NCBI GenBank assembly: GCA_016743945.1 | Contig: JADGFI010000006.1 | Span: forward strand, 186,001 to 250,000 | From: Desulfobacteraceae bacterium | GTDB lineage: Bacteria > Desulfobacterota > Desulfobacteria > Desulfobacterales > Desulfobacteraceae | Reading direction: 5' to 3' | DNA: 64,000 bases | Shown: positions 16,387-24,102 of the stretch, in pieces | Layout: the number at the start of each line of letters is the position of its first letter | Numbering within the stretch: position 1 is the first letter of the stretch | The notes under the pieces: generated by a model | Database searches by the model: none | The model's input: the letters and a program-made list of their open reading frames with translations, nothing else | What the model was told of the DNA's origin: nothing | Program-made: the position numbers and the translations under genes

Positions 16387-17448
16387 TCAAAAAATTGGCG
16401 CGTCCATTTCAGGGGTGATATTCATTTTTTTTAATTTTTCCACCAGGGTAGTGCGGTTCATTTTAAGCATTTGTGCAGCCCTGGCCTTTACCCAGCCACT
16501 TTCATTCAGGGCATGGGCGATCAGACTCCGTTGATAAAGATCCACCGCCTCGTTAAAACCGATACCTTTATTAAATACACAAGAAACCGAGGGGGATGTA
16601 GAATGGGAAGAATCGTTTATAATGCATTCCGGTAGATCGTGAACCTGAATATCAATTTCCTCCACAAGAACAGATATTCGCTCAACCATATTTTCAAGTT
16701 CCCGAATATTGCCGGGCCATTCATATTGTTCAAGGGCCTGCCGGGCCTGATCTGAAAATTTTTTAATCTGGTAATCAGTGGTTCGGCGCAATAAATTATT
16801 TTGAAAATAGTCTGCCAGGGGGAAAATATCCTCCCGTCGTTCTCTCAGGGGCAGAATATGAATGGGAATCACGTTGAGCCGATAATAAAGATCCTCCCTA
16901 AACGCTCCTTGTTTAATGGCCGCAACAAGATCTTTGTTGGTGGCTGAAATCACCCGGATATCCACCGAAATGGTCTGGGACCCCCCCACCCGTTCAAACT
17001 GTCGTTCCTGTATGGCCCGTAATAATTTCACCTGAAGGTCCGGACTCATATCCCCGATTTCATCTAAAAAAATAGTGCCTTGGTCTGCTATTTCAAACCG
17101 GCCTATCCTGGAGCGATGGGCACCGGTGAAGGCTCCTCGTTCATGTCCGAACAATTCACTTTCTAAAAGTTCGCTGGGAATGGCACCGCAATTAATGATC
17201 ACCATGGGGCCGTTGCACCGACCACTATTTCTATGAATGGCCCTTGCAATCAGCTCTTTACCCGTACCGCTTTCTCCGGTAATCAAAACAGAGGAATCAG
17301 ATTTTGCAACCTTTCGGGCCGTTTCCAAAACCTTGAACAACCCCTTGCTAACACCGGCAATCCCATCTCTGTCAAAGCCTTTAATACTATCTTGATCCTG
17401 TCCTGCTCGATTTTGGGAAACTGCTGTTGTCATGGAGGCAAGGCTCAT
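16387..17448 (-). CDS. FleQ/FlrA-like sigma-54 activator lacking a receiver domain
   Basis: The 353-residue product is a bacterial enhancer-binding protein that starts almost directly with the AAA+ domain. It shows Walker A GESGTGKE at 58-65, the sigma-54 contact motif GAFTGA at 105-110, Walker B FLDEIGD near 127-133 and the arginine-finger region (FREDLYYRLNVIPIHILPLR). The C terminus is a Fis-type helix-turn-helix (ARAAQMLKMNRTTLVEKLKK). No N-terminal REC or FleQ domain is present, only about 30 polar residues. The start overlaps the cheY stop by four bases (ATGA), so the two are translated together. The arrangement suggests it acts at the top of the flagellar cascade and is controlled by partners, not by its own phosphorylation. 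Confidence 0.85.
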   Translation of the reverse strand: MSLASMTTAVSQNRAGQDQDSIKGFDRDGIAGVSKGLFKVLETARKVAKSDSSVLITGESGTGKELIARAIHRNSGRCNGPMVIINCGAIPSELLESELFGHERGAFTGAHRSRIGRFEIADQGTIFLDEIGDMSPDLQVKLLRAIQERQFERVGGSQTISVDIRVISATNKDLVAAIKQGAFREDLYYRLNVIPIHILPLRERREDIFPLADYFQNNLLRRTTDYQIKKFSDQARQALEQYEWPGNIRELENMVERISVLVEEIDIQVHDLPECIINDSSHSTSPSVSCVFNKGIGFNEAVDLYQRSLIAHALNESGWVKARAAQMLKMNRTTLVEKLKKMNITPEMDAPIF

Positions 17449-17825
17449 CTCAGAATCTTTTCAAGTTTATCGGAAATTGCCTCTGCCGTAAAAGGCTTGA
17501 CCACATAGTTAGACACTCCCGCCTGAACCGCTTCAATAACATTTTGTTTCTGGGCCTCTGCAGTTACCATCAAAAACGGTTTTCTTGCATACCGGGAATC
17601 TGCTCGAACCTTCTTCAAAAGCTCAAGGCCGGTCATTTTGGGCATATTCCAATCTGATATAATCAAGTCAATTGCCTGGTTTTCCAGAACCTCCCAGGCA
17701 GTTGTACCATCATCAGCTTCCACAAGATTTTTAAAACCCAGCTGTTTCAAAATATTCTTAAGAATACGGCGCATGGTAGCAAAATCGTCAACAATCAGAA
17801 TCTTGATGGATGTGTCCATTGCCAC
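17445..17825 (-). CDS. cheY: Chemotaxis response regulator CheY
   Basis: CheY is a single receiver domain that, when phosphorylated, binds the motor switch. The 126-residue product keeps the acidic pair (ILIVDDF), the phosphoacceptor in LIISDWNMPKMTG, the Thr in MVTAEA and the Lys in VVKPF. The start is probably GTG at 17825, five bases after GGAGG; an ATG two codons later is less well spaced. It is four-base coupled to the FleQ-like gene and follows cheX, so it may act on that regulator as well as on the motor. Confidence 0.9.
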   Translation of the reverse strand: MAMDTSIKILIVDDFATMRRILKNILKQLGFKNLVEADDGTTAWEVLENQAIDLIISDWNMPKMTGLELLKKVRADSRYARKPFLMVTAEAQKQNVIEAVQAGVSNYVVKPFTAEAISDKLEKILR

Positions 17826-17858
17826 ATTTTCCTCCTTATATGGATTATAACCCTTTTT

Positions 17859-18320
17859 TTATCGTTCAAAACATACTTCAATCGTGAAGTTTCCACCATC
17901 CGTATTAAAGGGTATTGCTATTTTGGGCCCTTCTGAGTAATGACGGATACTGTGATTTTTACCCGTCACAACAGAAGGGATGGCCGCCTTAAAAACCTTA
18001 CCCATCTGTTCCAACTCCCTTCTTGCCTGGCCGGAAATCATATTTGTCAATTCTCCAACCGCATCGGAGATTTCATCATTCAGCGTTTCCATTGCTTCAC
18101 CAAACATATTGGAAACAATGGTCAAGATACACTTTTTTTCAAAGGTCACCGCAATGGTACCATTGGCAATCCCTGTCAACCCCAGAATGCCTGTAACATC
18201 TCCAACAGCAAGATTGTCTTTTTTCACGTAAGGTTTCCCAGGAGTTACCGTGATAAACGCCATGGTTTCCAGCACATTTAATGTTGCATTGATAAAGGGA
18301 TTGATCAATAGTACATCCAT
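17859..18320 (-). CDS. cheX: CheX-type CheY-phosphate phosphatase
   Basis: CheX proteins dephosphorylate CheY-P and so terminate chemotactic signals. The 153-residue product has the family layout, with the catalytic ExxN pair (E90 and N93) in the helix DAVGELTNMISGQARRELE. This is preceded by a Gly-rich strand region (GILGLTGIANGTIAVTF) and followed by a C-terminal beta strand (NFTIEVCFE). The ATG follows GGAGGGG. It lies directly upstream of cheY. Confidence 0.85.
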   Translation of the reverse strand: MDVLLINPFINATLNVLETMAFITVTPGKPYVKKDNLAVGDVTGILGLTGIANGTIAVTFEKKCILTIVSNMFGEAMETLNDEISDAVGELTNMISGQARRELEQMGKVFKAAIPSVVTGKNHSIRHYSEGPKIAIPFNTDGGNFTIEVCFER

Positions 18321-18347
18321 TGCATCACCCCTCCAACACTGCTGCTA

Positions 18348-18698
18348 TCAATTTGAACCCTCGACACGATTATAAACCACAATATTTTTTAAATGCGAAT
18401 AGGTATCTATATCCATGGAATTAAAAATTATACCGATCCCCGTATCTGTTTGTCTGACAATTGTTCCTTCTATCAACAATTCAATTTTTTCTATTCCACC
18501 GGTCAAATATATTTTCACGAAACAAAGCGTTCCCCGGGCAAATCGTTTATCGGTACTGACAAAAATCCCTTTCAGGCTCAAATCCTTTGAACTGCCCTCT
18601 AATTTTACTTTATCTTTGGTTTTAAGCTCAATTTTTATTTCGGTAGCAAACCCTACTCTGGAATGTTTACGCCTGTTATCATTATTTAAAACAGCCAT
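18348..18698 (-). CDS. PilZ-domain c-di-GMP receptor
   Basis: The 116-residue protein is a single PilZ domain. It has the N-terminal arginine motif RRKHSR (residues 9-14) and the second ligand motif DLSLKGIF (about 39-46), which together bind cyclic di-GMP. Such stand-alone PilZ proteins often act as brakes or adaptors for flagella. It sits between an HD-GYP protein, which would degrade c-di-GMP, and cheX-cheY, so a role in coupling c-di-GMP to motility is likely. The ATG at 18698 follows GGGAG at about 10 bases. Confidence 0.85.
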   Translation of the reverse strand: MAVLNNDNRRKHSRVGFATEIKIELKTKDKVKLEGSSKDLSLKGIFVSTDKRFARGTLCFVKIYLTGGIEKIELLIEGTIVRQTDTGIGIIFNSMDIDTYSHLKNIVVYNRVEGSN

Positions 18699-18779
18699 GG
18701 CATATTTACTCCCTATTTAGTCTTGTCCTAGGATTATCGTCAGGTCAAATTACCACATTTTAAATTCATGCTCAAGCCA

Positions 18780-20312
18780 TTAAAAATCATCGGGCAATTC
18801 CTGATCTGAAATCCTTAAGAAGGCGTCAACCACCTCGGGATCAAACTGGGTACCAGAATTCTCTCGTATAATATCAAGGACAATACTTTTTTCCATTTTT
18901 TCCCGATAAGACCTGTCCGAGGCCATGGCATCATAGCAATCTGCCACGGATAAAATCCTGGAAAGCTTTGGGATTTGATCCCCCTTTAACCCATCGGGAT
19001 AGCCTCGTCCATCATAGCGTTCATGGTGGTGCCGGATAATTTTCATCTCCCGGTCCCATAATCCCATTTTACTGATAATTTCAGCGCCTATCACCGGATG
19101 TTCCTTTATTTTCTCATACTCCTCATCGGTGAGCCGCCCCGGCTTCAGAAGGATATCATCCCGGATACCAATTTTTCCGATATCATGGAGACTACCTGCA
19201 AAATTAATCACAGCCAGCTCTTCTTCGGTACAGCCCATTTCAGCTGCAATCATTTGCGAATATTGAGCCACCCGCGTGGAGTGTTTACGGGTATACAGAT
19301 CCCGGACTTCAAGGGCCGTAACAAAGGCAAACAATGTGGAAAATAAATTTTCATAAATATTTTCATACAATGCAATATTTTCAATGGCAGAGGCTGCCTT
19401 TTGGGTGATAAAATTCATATAATAGATGTCTTTTTCACTAAAAGCCCTGCCATCCTGGAAAATAAATGCACTGGCAATCCCAAATACTTTTTCCCTTATT
19501 TTAAGGGGCACCACCATAAAAGAATTAACCGGCTCATCCAGATGATTCTTTTCTCCGGACTTGGACATCAAGAAAGGATTTTCATCGGATTTAAGGGAAT
19601 CAAGGATATAGGCTTTGGCCCTGTCTGAAATATCCTTTCCAAACCGCTTTGCAATATCCTCATTTTCATAATCTGAGCTTGATTTTGCAACCAAAACCAG
19701 GGAAGCTTCTTCCTCGGAATAAATATGAAAAAAAACCTTGTCGGCCTTGAGTTCTTCCACCCCAAGATCCACCACCTTATTAAAAATGCCATAACTGGAA
19801 TCTGTGGAGGAAAAATCCTCCATGACCCGGTTCAGGGTGTTGACCTCTTCAATCTTATCTACAAGTTCTGTGTTCAACTCCCGAAGCCGTTCCTGTCTTT
19901 CAACCTCTTCTTTTAGAATGAGATTTTCCACAAACAGCTCACGCTCCCTTAGGATTCGCTTCAGGGTCAACTCCATCTGCTCAAGGTTAACAGGCTTGAT
20001 CAAATAATCAACTACCCCGTTTTTCAAGGTCTGGATGGAATTTTCCAGGGAAGGATATCCTGTCATCACCACCACAGGAAGAGTGCTTTCTATCTGCCGG
20101 ACTCTTTCGGCAAGTTCTAGCCCATCCATTATCGGCATATTGATATCGGTAAAAATACACCCGATTTTTACCCGATTGAGGATCTCAAGGGCTTCGACAC
20201 CATTGCCGGCAGTATATACTTCATAGCCTTTCCTCTGGAAATACCCTTCGGTCACATCCAGAATACCCTCTTCATCATCCACCACCAGGATCTTTATCGT
20301 ATCATTTATCAT
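18780..20312 (-). CDS. REC-GAF-HD-GYP cyclic di-GMP phosphodiesterase (RpfG type)
   Basis: This 510-residue regulator degrades cyclic di-GMP in response to phosphorylation. Its N-terminal receiver has VVDDEE, the phosphoacceptor in FTDINMP (about D56) and Lys in LIKPV. A coiled-coil linker (about 110-165) leads to a GAF domain (165-320), then the HD-GYP domain with SLHDIGKIG (HD near 376) and the HHHERYDGRGYPDGL signature near 428-442. All metal and GYP residues appear intact. Start is ATG at 20312 or GTG at 20315; neither has a clear ribosome-binding site. It is the most upstream gene of the minus-strand motility block. Confidence 0.9.
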   Translation of the reverse strand: MINDTIKILVVDDEEGILDVTEGYFQRKGYEVYTAGNGVEALEILNRVKIGCIFTDINMPIMDGLELAERVRQIESTLPVVVMTGYPSLENSIQTLKNGVVDYLIKPVNLEQMELTLKRILRERELFVENLILKEEVERQERLRELNTELVDKIEEVNTLNRVMEDFSSTDSSYGIFNKVVDLGVEELKADKVFFHIYSEEEASLVLVAKSSSDYENEDIAKRFGKDISDRAKAYILDSLKSDENPFLMSKSGEKNHLDEPVNSFMVVPLKIREKVFGIASAFIFQDGRAFSEKDIYYMNFITQKAASAIENIALYENIYENLFSTLFAFVTALEVRDLYTRKHSTRVAQYSQMIAAEMGCTEEELAVINFAGSLHDIGKIGIRDDILLKPGRLTDEEYEKIKEHPVIGAEIISKMGLWDREMKIIRHHHERYDGRGYPDGLKGDQIPKLSRILSVADCYDAMASDRSYREKMEKSIVLDIIRENSGTQFDPEVVDAFLRISDQELPDDF

Positions 20313-20470
20313 CACATCAATGCCAACCCGTTGTTACTTTAATTTAAGAAACACTTTTTCATAAATGTATATGAAACCATCGGTTTTATCAACAAAAATC
20401 AAAACGCCACCTCTTTCAAAATTTAAAAGAATATAATTCTTATATTTCATATTTTATTCATACAATATTC

Positions 20471-20499
20471 TTGACAAGACCATATCATATGAATTAAAT
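20471..20499 (+). promoter_or_regulatory. Sigma-70-like promoter of the lrp-lysA pair
   Basis: TTGACA at 20471-20476 and TTAAAT at 20494-20499 are separated by 17 bases, about 45 bases upstream of the regulator start codon. The flanks are very AT rich, as expected for an Lrp-family autoregulatory site. The rest of the 230-base gap shows no gene. Confidence 0.5.
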
Positions 20500-20543
20500 A
20501 CATATTTAATCCCCCATTAATAGATATTAAAGGTATAAGCAAT

Positions 20544-21005
20544 ATGGATAGTATCGATCTCCAGATTCTCCAAATTCTACAAAAAAAAGCCAGGATTCCC
20601 AATGTGGAAGTTGCCAGAACCATCGGGATGGCCCCCTCTGCCGTACTTGAACGCATCAAAAAATTGGAAGCCCGGGGGGTAATAGAAGGGTATGAGGTCC
20701 GCCTCAACCCGGAAATGTTCAATTGCGCCATGACCGCCTTTATCCACATGCGTGTAAAAGACCCCTCTCAAATCGTTGAAACCGGGAATGCTATCGCCGG
20801 CATTGAACAGGTGCAAGAAGTTCATTACCTGGCCGGAGAAGATTGCCTCATGGCAAAAATCAAAGTTTCCGGCAACAAGGAACTTGAAAGCATTTTAAGA
20901 ACCCGGATTGCCAGGATCCCGTCCCTGGGAGATACCAAAACATTTATCGCCCTTTCCACTTATAAAGAAAGTGCAAAAATCAAACTGCCGGATACTGCAG
21001 AATAA
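20544..21005 (+). CDS. Lrp/AsnC-family transcriptional regulator
   Basis: The 153-residue protein has an N-terminal winged helix (residues 3-60: DLQILQILQKKARIPNVEVA, then AVLERIKKLEARGVIEGYEV) and a C-terminal RAM/AsnC ligand domain (about 65-140: VQEVHYLAGEDCLMAKI). These regulators form octamers or dimers that sense amino acids. Being 35 bases upstream of a LysA-type decarboxylase in the same direction, it probably controls that gene in response to lysine or a related amino acid; the ligand is inferred. Confidence 0.88.
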   Translation: MDSIDLQILQILQKKARIPNVEVARTIGMAPSAVLERIKKLEARGVIEGYEVRLNPEMFNCAMTAFIHMRVKDPSQIVETGNAIAGIEQVQEVHYLAGEDCLMAKIKVSGNKELESILRTRIARIPSLGDTKTFIALSTYKESAKIKLPDTAE

Positions 21006-21040
21006 TCCTCTGCACCAAAGAGATAAGGAAACCAAGCACC

Positions 21041-22303
21041 ATGCCAATGTCATCTGATTTCAAGAATAGATTAGCCCCTCTCCTGCCCCAAATCGTCCAG
21101 ACCTTTGGAACCCCTTTCCATATTTATGATGAAACCGGAATCGAGCAAACCTGTGAAGCGGTCACGCTTGCCTTTGAAAAAATTGATGGTTTCAAGGAAT
21201 ACTTTGCCGTAAAGGCACTGCCCAACCCGGCGATCATGGCCCTGTTAAAGGCGAAGGGGTTTGGTTTTGACTGCAGCTCCATACCGGAAATCACCCTGGC
21301 CCGGGACATCGGCAGCCAGGCGACTGACATCATGTTCACCTCCAACAACACCAGTGTTCAACAATTTCAGTCAGCCCTGGACAAAGACGGATGTATTCTC
21401 AACCTGGATGATATCTCCTTAATTTCAAAATTACCAAAAATCCCCGAACTCATCTGCTTCAGATACAACCCGGGCAATAAACGAACCGGCAATAAAATCA
21501 TCGGCAACCCCATGGAAGCCAAATACGGGGTCACCCATGATCAGCTGCTTGATGCCTATAAACGCTCCATGGACTTGGGGGTCAAACGATTCGGTATCCA
21601 TACCATGCTGGCTTCCAATGAACTGGACTACACCTATATGGTGGAAACCGCAGACATGCTCCTTGCCATCCTAGGAGAGATCCATGGGCGCTTGGGCATC
21701 CAATTTGATTTCATTAATATTGGAGGAGGTCTTGGTATTCCCTACACCCCGGACACACCCAAATTTGATTTAACGGCCATGGCCACAGGGGTTACCCGGT
21801 CCTTTGATGCCTTTAACAAGCAAAACGGCTGGGCCCCCAAACTCTATATGGAAAGCGGACGTTTTATCACAGGTCCCCACGGGGCGTTGGTAACCTCGGT
21901 TATCAACCACAAAAAAACCTATAGAAATTATGTGGGGGTGGATGCTTCCATGTCTGCCCTCATGCGGCCGGGAATGTATGAAGCCTATCACCATATCCAT
22001 ATCCACGGTAAAGAGGATGCCCCCGACCTAAAACGAGTGGATGTGGTGGGAGCTCTCTGCGAGAACAATGACAAGTTTGCCATCCAGAGGGATCTTCCAG
22101 CCACTCAGGAAGGAGATATTCTGGTCATCCATGATACCGGTGCCCATGGACATGCCATGGGGTTCAATTACAATGGTCATTTACGGCCCAAGGAACTGCT
22201 GCTCAAAAAAAATGGAAGCGTTGAGCTGATCCGGCGGGCAGAAACCATGGAGGACTATTTTGCCACCCTGAACTTTGAGCCTAAAACCATGGGGCCGGCT
22301 TAG
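21041..22303 (+). CDS. lysA: Diaminopimelate decarboxylase-like PLP enzyme
   Basis: Fold-type III PLP decarboxylase of 420 residues, the family that makes lysine from meso-diaminopimelate. K58 in YFAVKALPNP is the Schiff-base lysine. FINIGGGLGIPY binds the PLP phosphate, and MESGRFITG and GALCENNDKFA give active-site residues; the usual C-E-S-x-D becomes C-E-N-N-D. The tail has GAHGHAMGFNYNGHLRP, like the Tyr/Asn substrate motif of LysA but altered. Some relatives act on other amino acids, so the substrate is not certain. AAGGA precedes the ATG, and a second in-frame ATG lies two codons on. The stop overlaps the convergent gene at 22300 by four bases. Confidence 0.8.
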   Translation: MPMSSDFKNRLAPLLPQIVQTFGTPFHIYDETGIEQTCEAVTLAFEKIDGFKEYFAVKALPNPAIMALLKAKGFGFDCSSIPEITLARDIGSQATDIMFTSNNTSVQQFQSALDKDGCILNLDDISLISKLPKIPELICFRYNPGNKRTGNKIIGNPMEAKYGVTHDQLLDAYKRSMDLGVKRFGIHTMLASNELDYTYMVETADMLLAILGEIHGRLGIQFDFINIGGGLGIPYTPDTPKFDLTAMATGVTRSFDAFNKQNGWAPKLYMESGRFITGPHGALVTSVINHKKTYRNYVGVDASMSALMRPGMYEAYHHIHIHGKEDAPDLKRVDVVGALCENNDKFAIQRDLPATQEGDILVIHDTGAHGHAMGFNYNGHLRPKELLLKKNGSVELIRRAETMEDYFATLNFEPKTMGPA

Positions 22304-23211
22304 GGCGTGACGCCCTGGGAGGAAAGGGCCTCAAATTTTTTGGCCACAAATTTTCTGGCCTTTTCCAAATCTTCGCCCCGGCATGCTGCCTTCAGCAGGG
22401 CATAGTGAAGTGCCTCTTCCTCGTTTTTATCACCAAGGGCACAAAACATCATTCCCGACAGGGCACCAAGGCCTGCGGGGTTTAGTTCCAGAGCAGATTC
22501 AAAGGCCTTTTTTGCCAATGCATATTCCCCATTTTTATACAGGCCCCACCCCTTAAGGTCCTGGGTAAGATAAGAATTTTTGGACGCCTCAACCGACCTG
22601 TCAAACCATGAAAGGTCAATTAAATCCGTATCTGAACCACTTTCTTTGTTATCACGCCCATTGATATAATTTAGATAAAGGGTTTCTAACCCGCGTCCTA
22701 GAAAATCCAGTCCCCTGTCCGTAATATGCTCCGGCCACATCGCCTTTTCAATGCCGACAAAGGGAAGCCCGCAGGTTTCAAGCCAATCAAAAAATTTGGT
22801 TCGGCCCGCGAGCCCGCCGGATAATCCAAGGGAAAGGCGAATTCTTGATGCTGACATTCCTTCCTTTGTGTCATGGAGCACCAAATCAAGTAAAAATTTT
22901 CCCCCTTTTTGCCGGTAGGTCCCTTCAAGCCAGAACCGGACCTTTTCCCGGCGGCCCAGCGCCCCTATATCAGAAAAGGGATTATTTTTCCGGCAATAGT
23001 CCTTCAACAAATGGGGTTCTGGAAATATCTTTTTCACCCGCCATCCAAACCAGCACTCCATAAGGCCGCCATGGACGCCAAACAAATTGCCCAAAAAAAA
23101 ATGAAGGCCAAGGCCGATCCCGTCAAAGGACTGACCATGAGCCGGTTGAAACGGCATAACAATAAGTTTGGGCCGCAAAATGCCAGGGGTATTTTTTTTA
23201 TCCAGGATCAT
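22300..23211 (-). CDS. Hypothetical protein with C-terminal TPR (303 aa)
   Basis: I do not recognise a family for the first 200 residues, which include a Gly/Phe-rich segment (about 27-55: GIGLGLHFFLGNLFGVHGGL) and several aromatic clusters. Residues 215-290 look like two tetratricopeptide repeats (YALAKKAFESALELNPAGLG; EEALHYALLKAACRGEDLEK). No signal peptide is evident. It is the second gene after a lipoprotein gene with a 55-base gap, so the two may form an operon and work together, perhaps on the envelope. The stop codon overlaps that of lysA on the other strand. Confidence 0.6.
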   Translation of the reverse strand: MILDKKNTPGILRPKLIVMPFQPAHGQSFDGIGLGLHFFLGNLFGVHGGLMECWFGWRVKKIFPEPHLLKDYCRKNNPFSDIGALGRREKVRFWLEGTYRQKGGKFLLDLVLHDTKEGMSASRIRLSLGLSGGLAGRTKFFDWLETCGLPFVGIEKAMWPEHITDRGLDFLGRGLETLYLNYINGRDNKESGSDTDLIDLSWFDRSVEASKNSYLTQDLKGWGLYKNGEYALAKKAFESALELNPAGLGALSGMMFCALGDKNEEEALHYALLKAACRGEDLEKARKFVAKKFEALSSQGVTP

Positions 23212-23266
23212 TCTGGTTTCTCCTTCTTTTGTTATCGATTCCCTTAAATGAGAGGGCTAACCATTT

Positions 23267-23890
23267 TTATATTTTAAACCGAGACAAAAGGAGATCAAGG
23301 GTTTTGGCCATGTTAGCCTGTAAATTTTCCTCAAATCGTTTTTTCTCAGCACCCGTAAGCTTTGTCCATTCCCCGGGCATGGTATCTACCCCGATATCTG
23401 AGAATCGCTCCTCTCTTTTGGTGGTGATAACCCGCATACTATTTTTTCGGTTAAGGGTCAACTGCAGGCACACATAAGAATTGGGTTTGGTATTAATCAA
23501 CCCCAACAAAAACTTTCTATCTGAAAACCCGTAGCCAAAAGTGCCCTCCCTTTTTGATACCTGACGGGGTACAATCTCAATCACCATATCCGCCCGGCCA
23601 TCCTTTAATGCCACCTTGCTCTCTACCTCAATCACCCGGTATCCTTTGGCAACAAGAAATTGTTCAACAACCCGGGTAAGCTGACCCTTGACCCAAAGGC
23701 TTTCAATGGTCGTATTCTGCTGCCTGGCCGTCAGTGTTTTTTCCTTCAGGTAATTTGGGTGGTCTGGAAATTGATTGACAACCCCAAAGATAATGGGGTT
23801 AAGAGAGACGTCATCAATGCCGGAAGTACCACAGCCGTAAAAACTGAGCAGAACCAAGCCAGCCACTATCAGAAAGGTTAGATATCTCAT
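23267..23890 (-). CDS. Putative lipoprotein (207 aa)
   Basis: The N terminus is a lipoprotein signal: a hydrophobic stretch after MRYL, then LLSFYGC with the lipidated Cys at residue 20, followed by GTSG, which does not suggest inner-membrane retention. The mature part (about 187 residues) alternates strands and helices (QLTRVVEQFLVAKGYRVIEV; ADMVIEIVPRQVSKREG; VCLQLTLNRKNSMRVITT) in a way reminiscent of DUF4136/LPP20-like envelope lipoproteins, but I cannot name the family. It likely faces the periplasm from the outer membrane. Confidence 0.6.
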   Translation of the reverse strand: MRYLTFLIVAGLVLLSFYGCGTSGIDDVSLNPIIFGVVNQFPDHPNYLKEKTLTARQQNTTIESLWVKGQLTRVVEQFLVAKGYRVIEVESKVALKDGRADMVIEIVPRQVSKREGTFGYGFSDRKFLLGLINTKPNSYVCLQLTLNRKNSMRVITTKREERFSDIGVDTMPGEWTKLTGAEKKRFEENLQANMAKTLDLLLSRFKI

Positions 23891-24102
23891 AATTTTTCCT
23901 TATGGGTAAAATAATTTAAACTTTTCTTTAGCATTATCCCACCACTTCTGGCAAACCCCAATATTTGCGTTAACATTAATTTGCGTCTTGCTCCCTTTGG
24001 ATTTCCTTTATATACTGAAAAAAAATCATTCGTGGGATATCCCATGAACAATTGATCCTTATTATTTTTAAATATTGGCACAAATACAAAAGGACACTCC
24101 AT

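Noticed and set aside
18734..18760. Sigma-28-like promoter before the PilZ gene (GACGATAA with an upstream TAAA)
   Set aside because: The spacing is about two bases too long for the sigma-28 consensus, and the -10 has a mismatch, so the support is too weak to list.
24072..24092. TTGGCAC upstream of the CoA-transferase gene as a sigma-54 -24 element
   Set aside because: No TTGC follows at the required distance; the sequence there is AATACAAAAGG.
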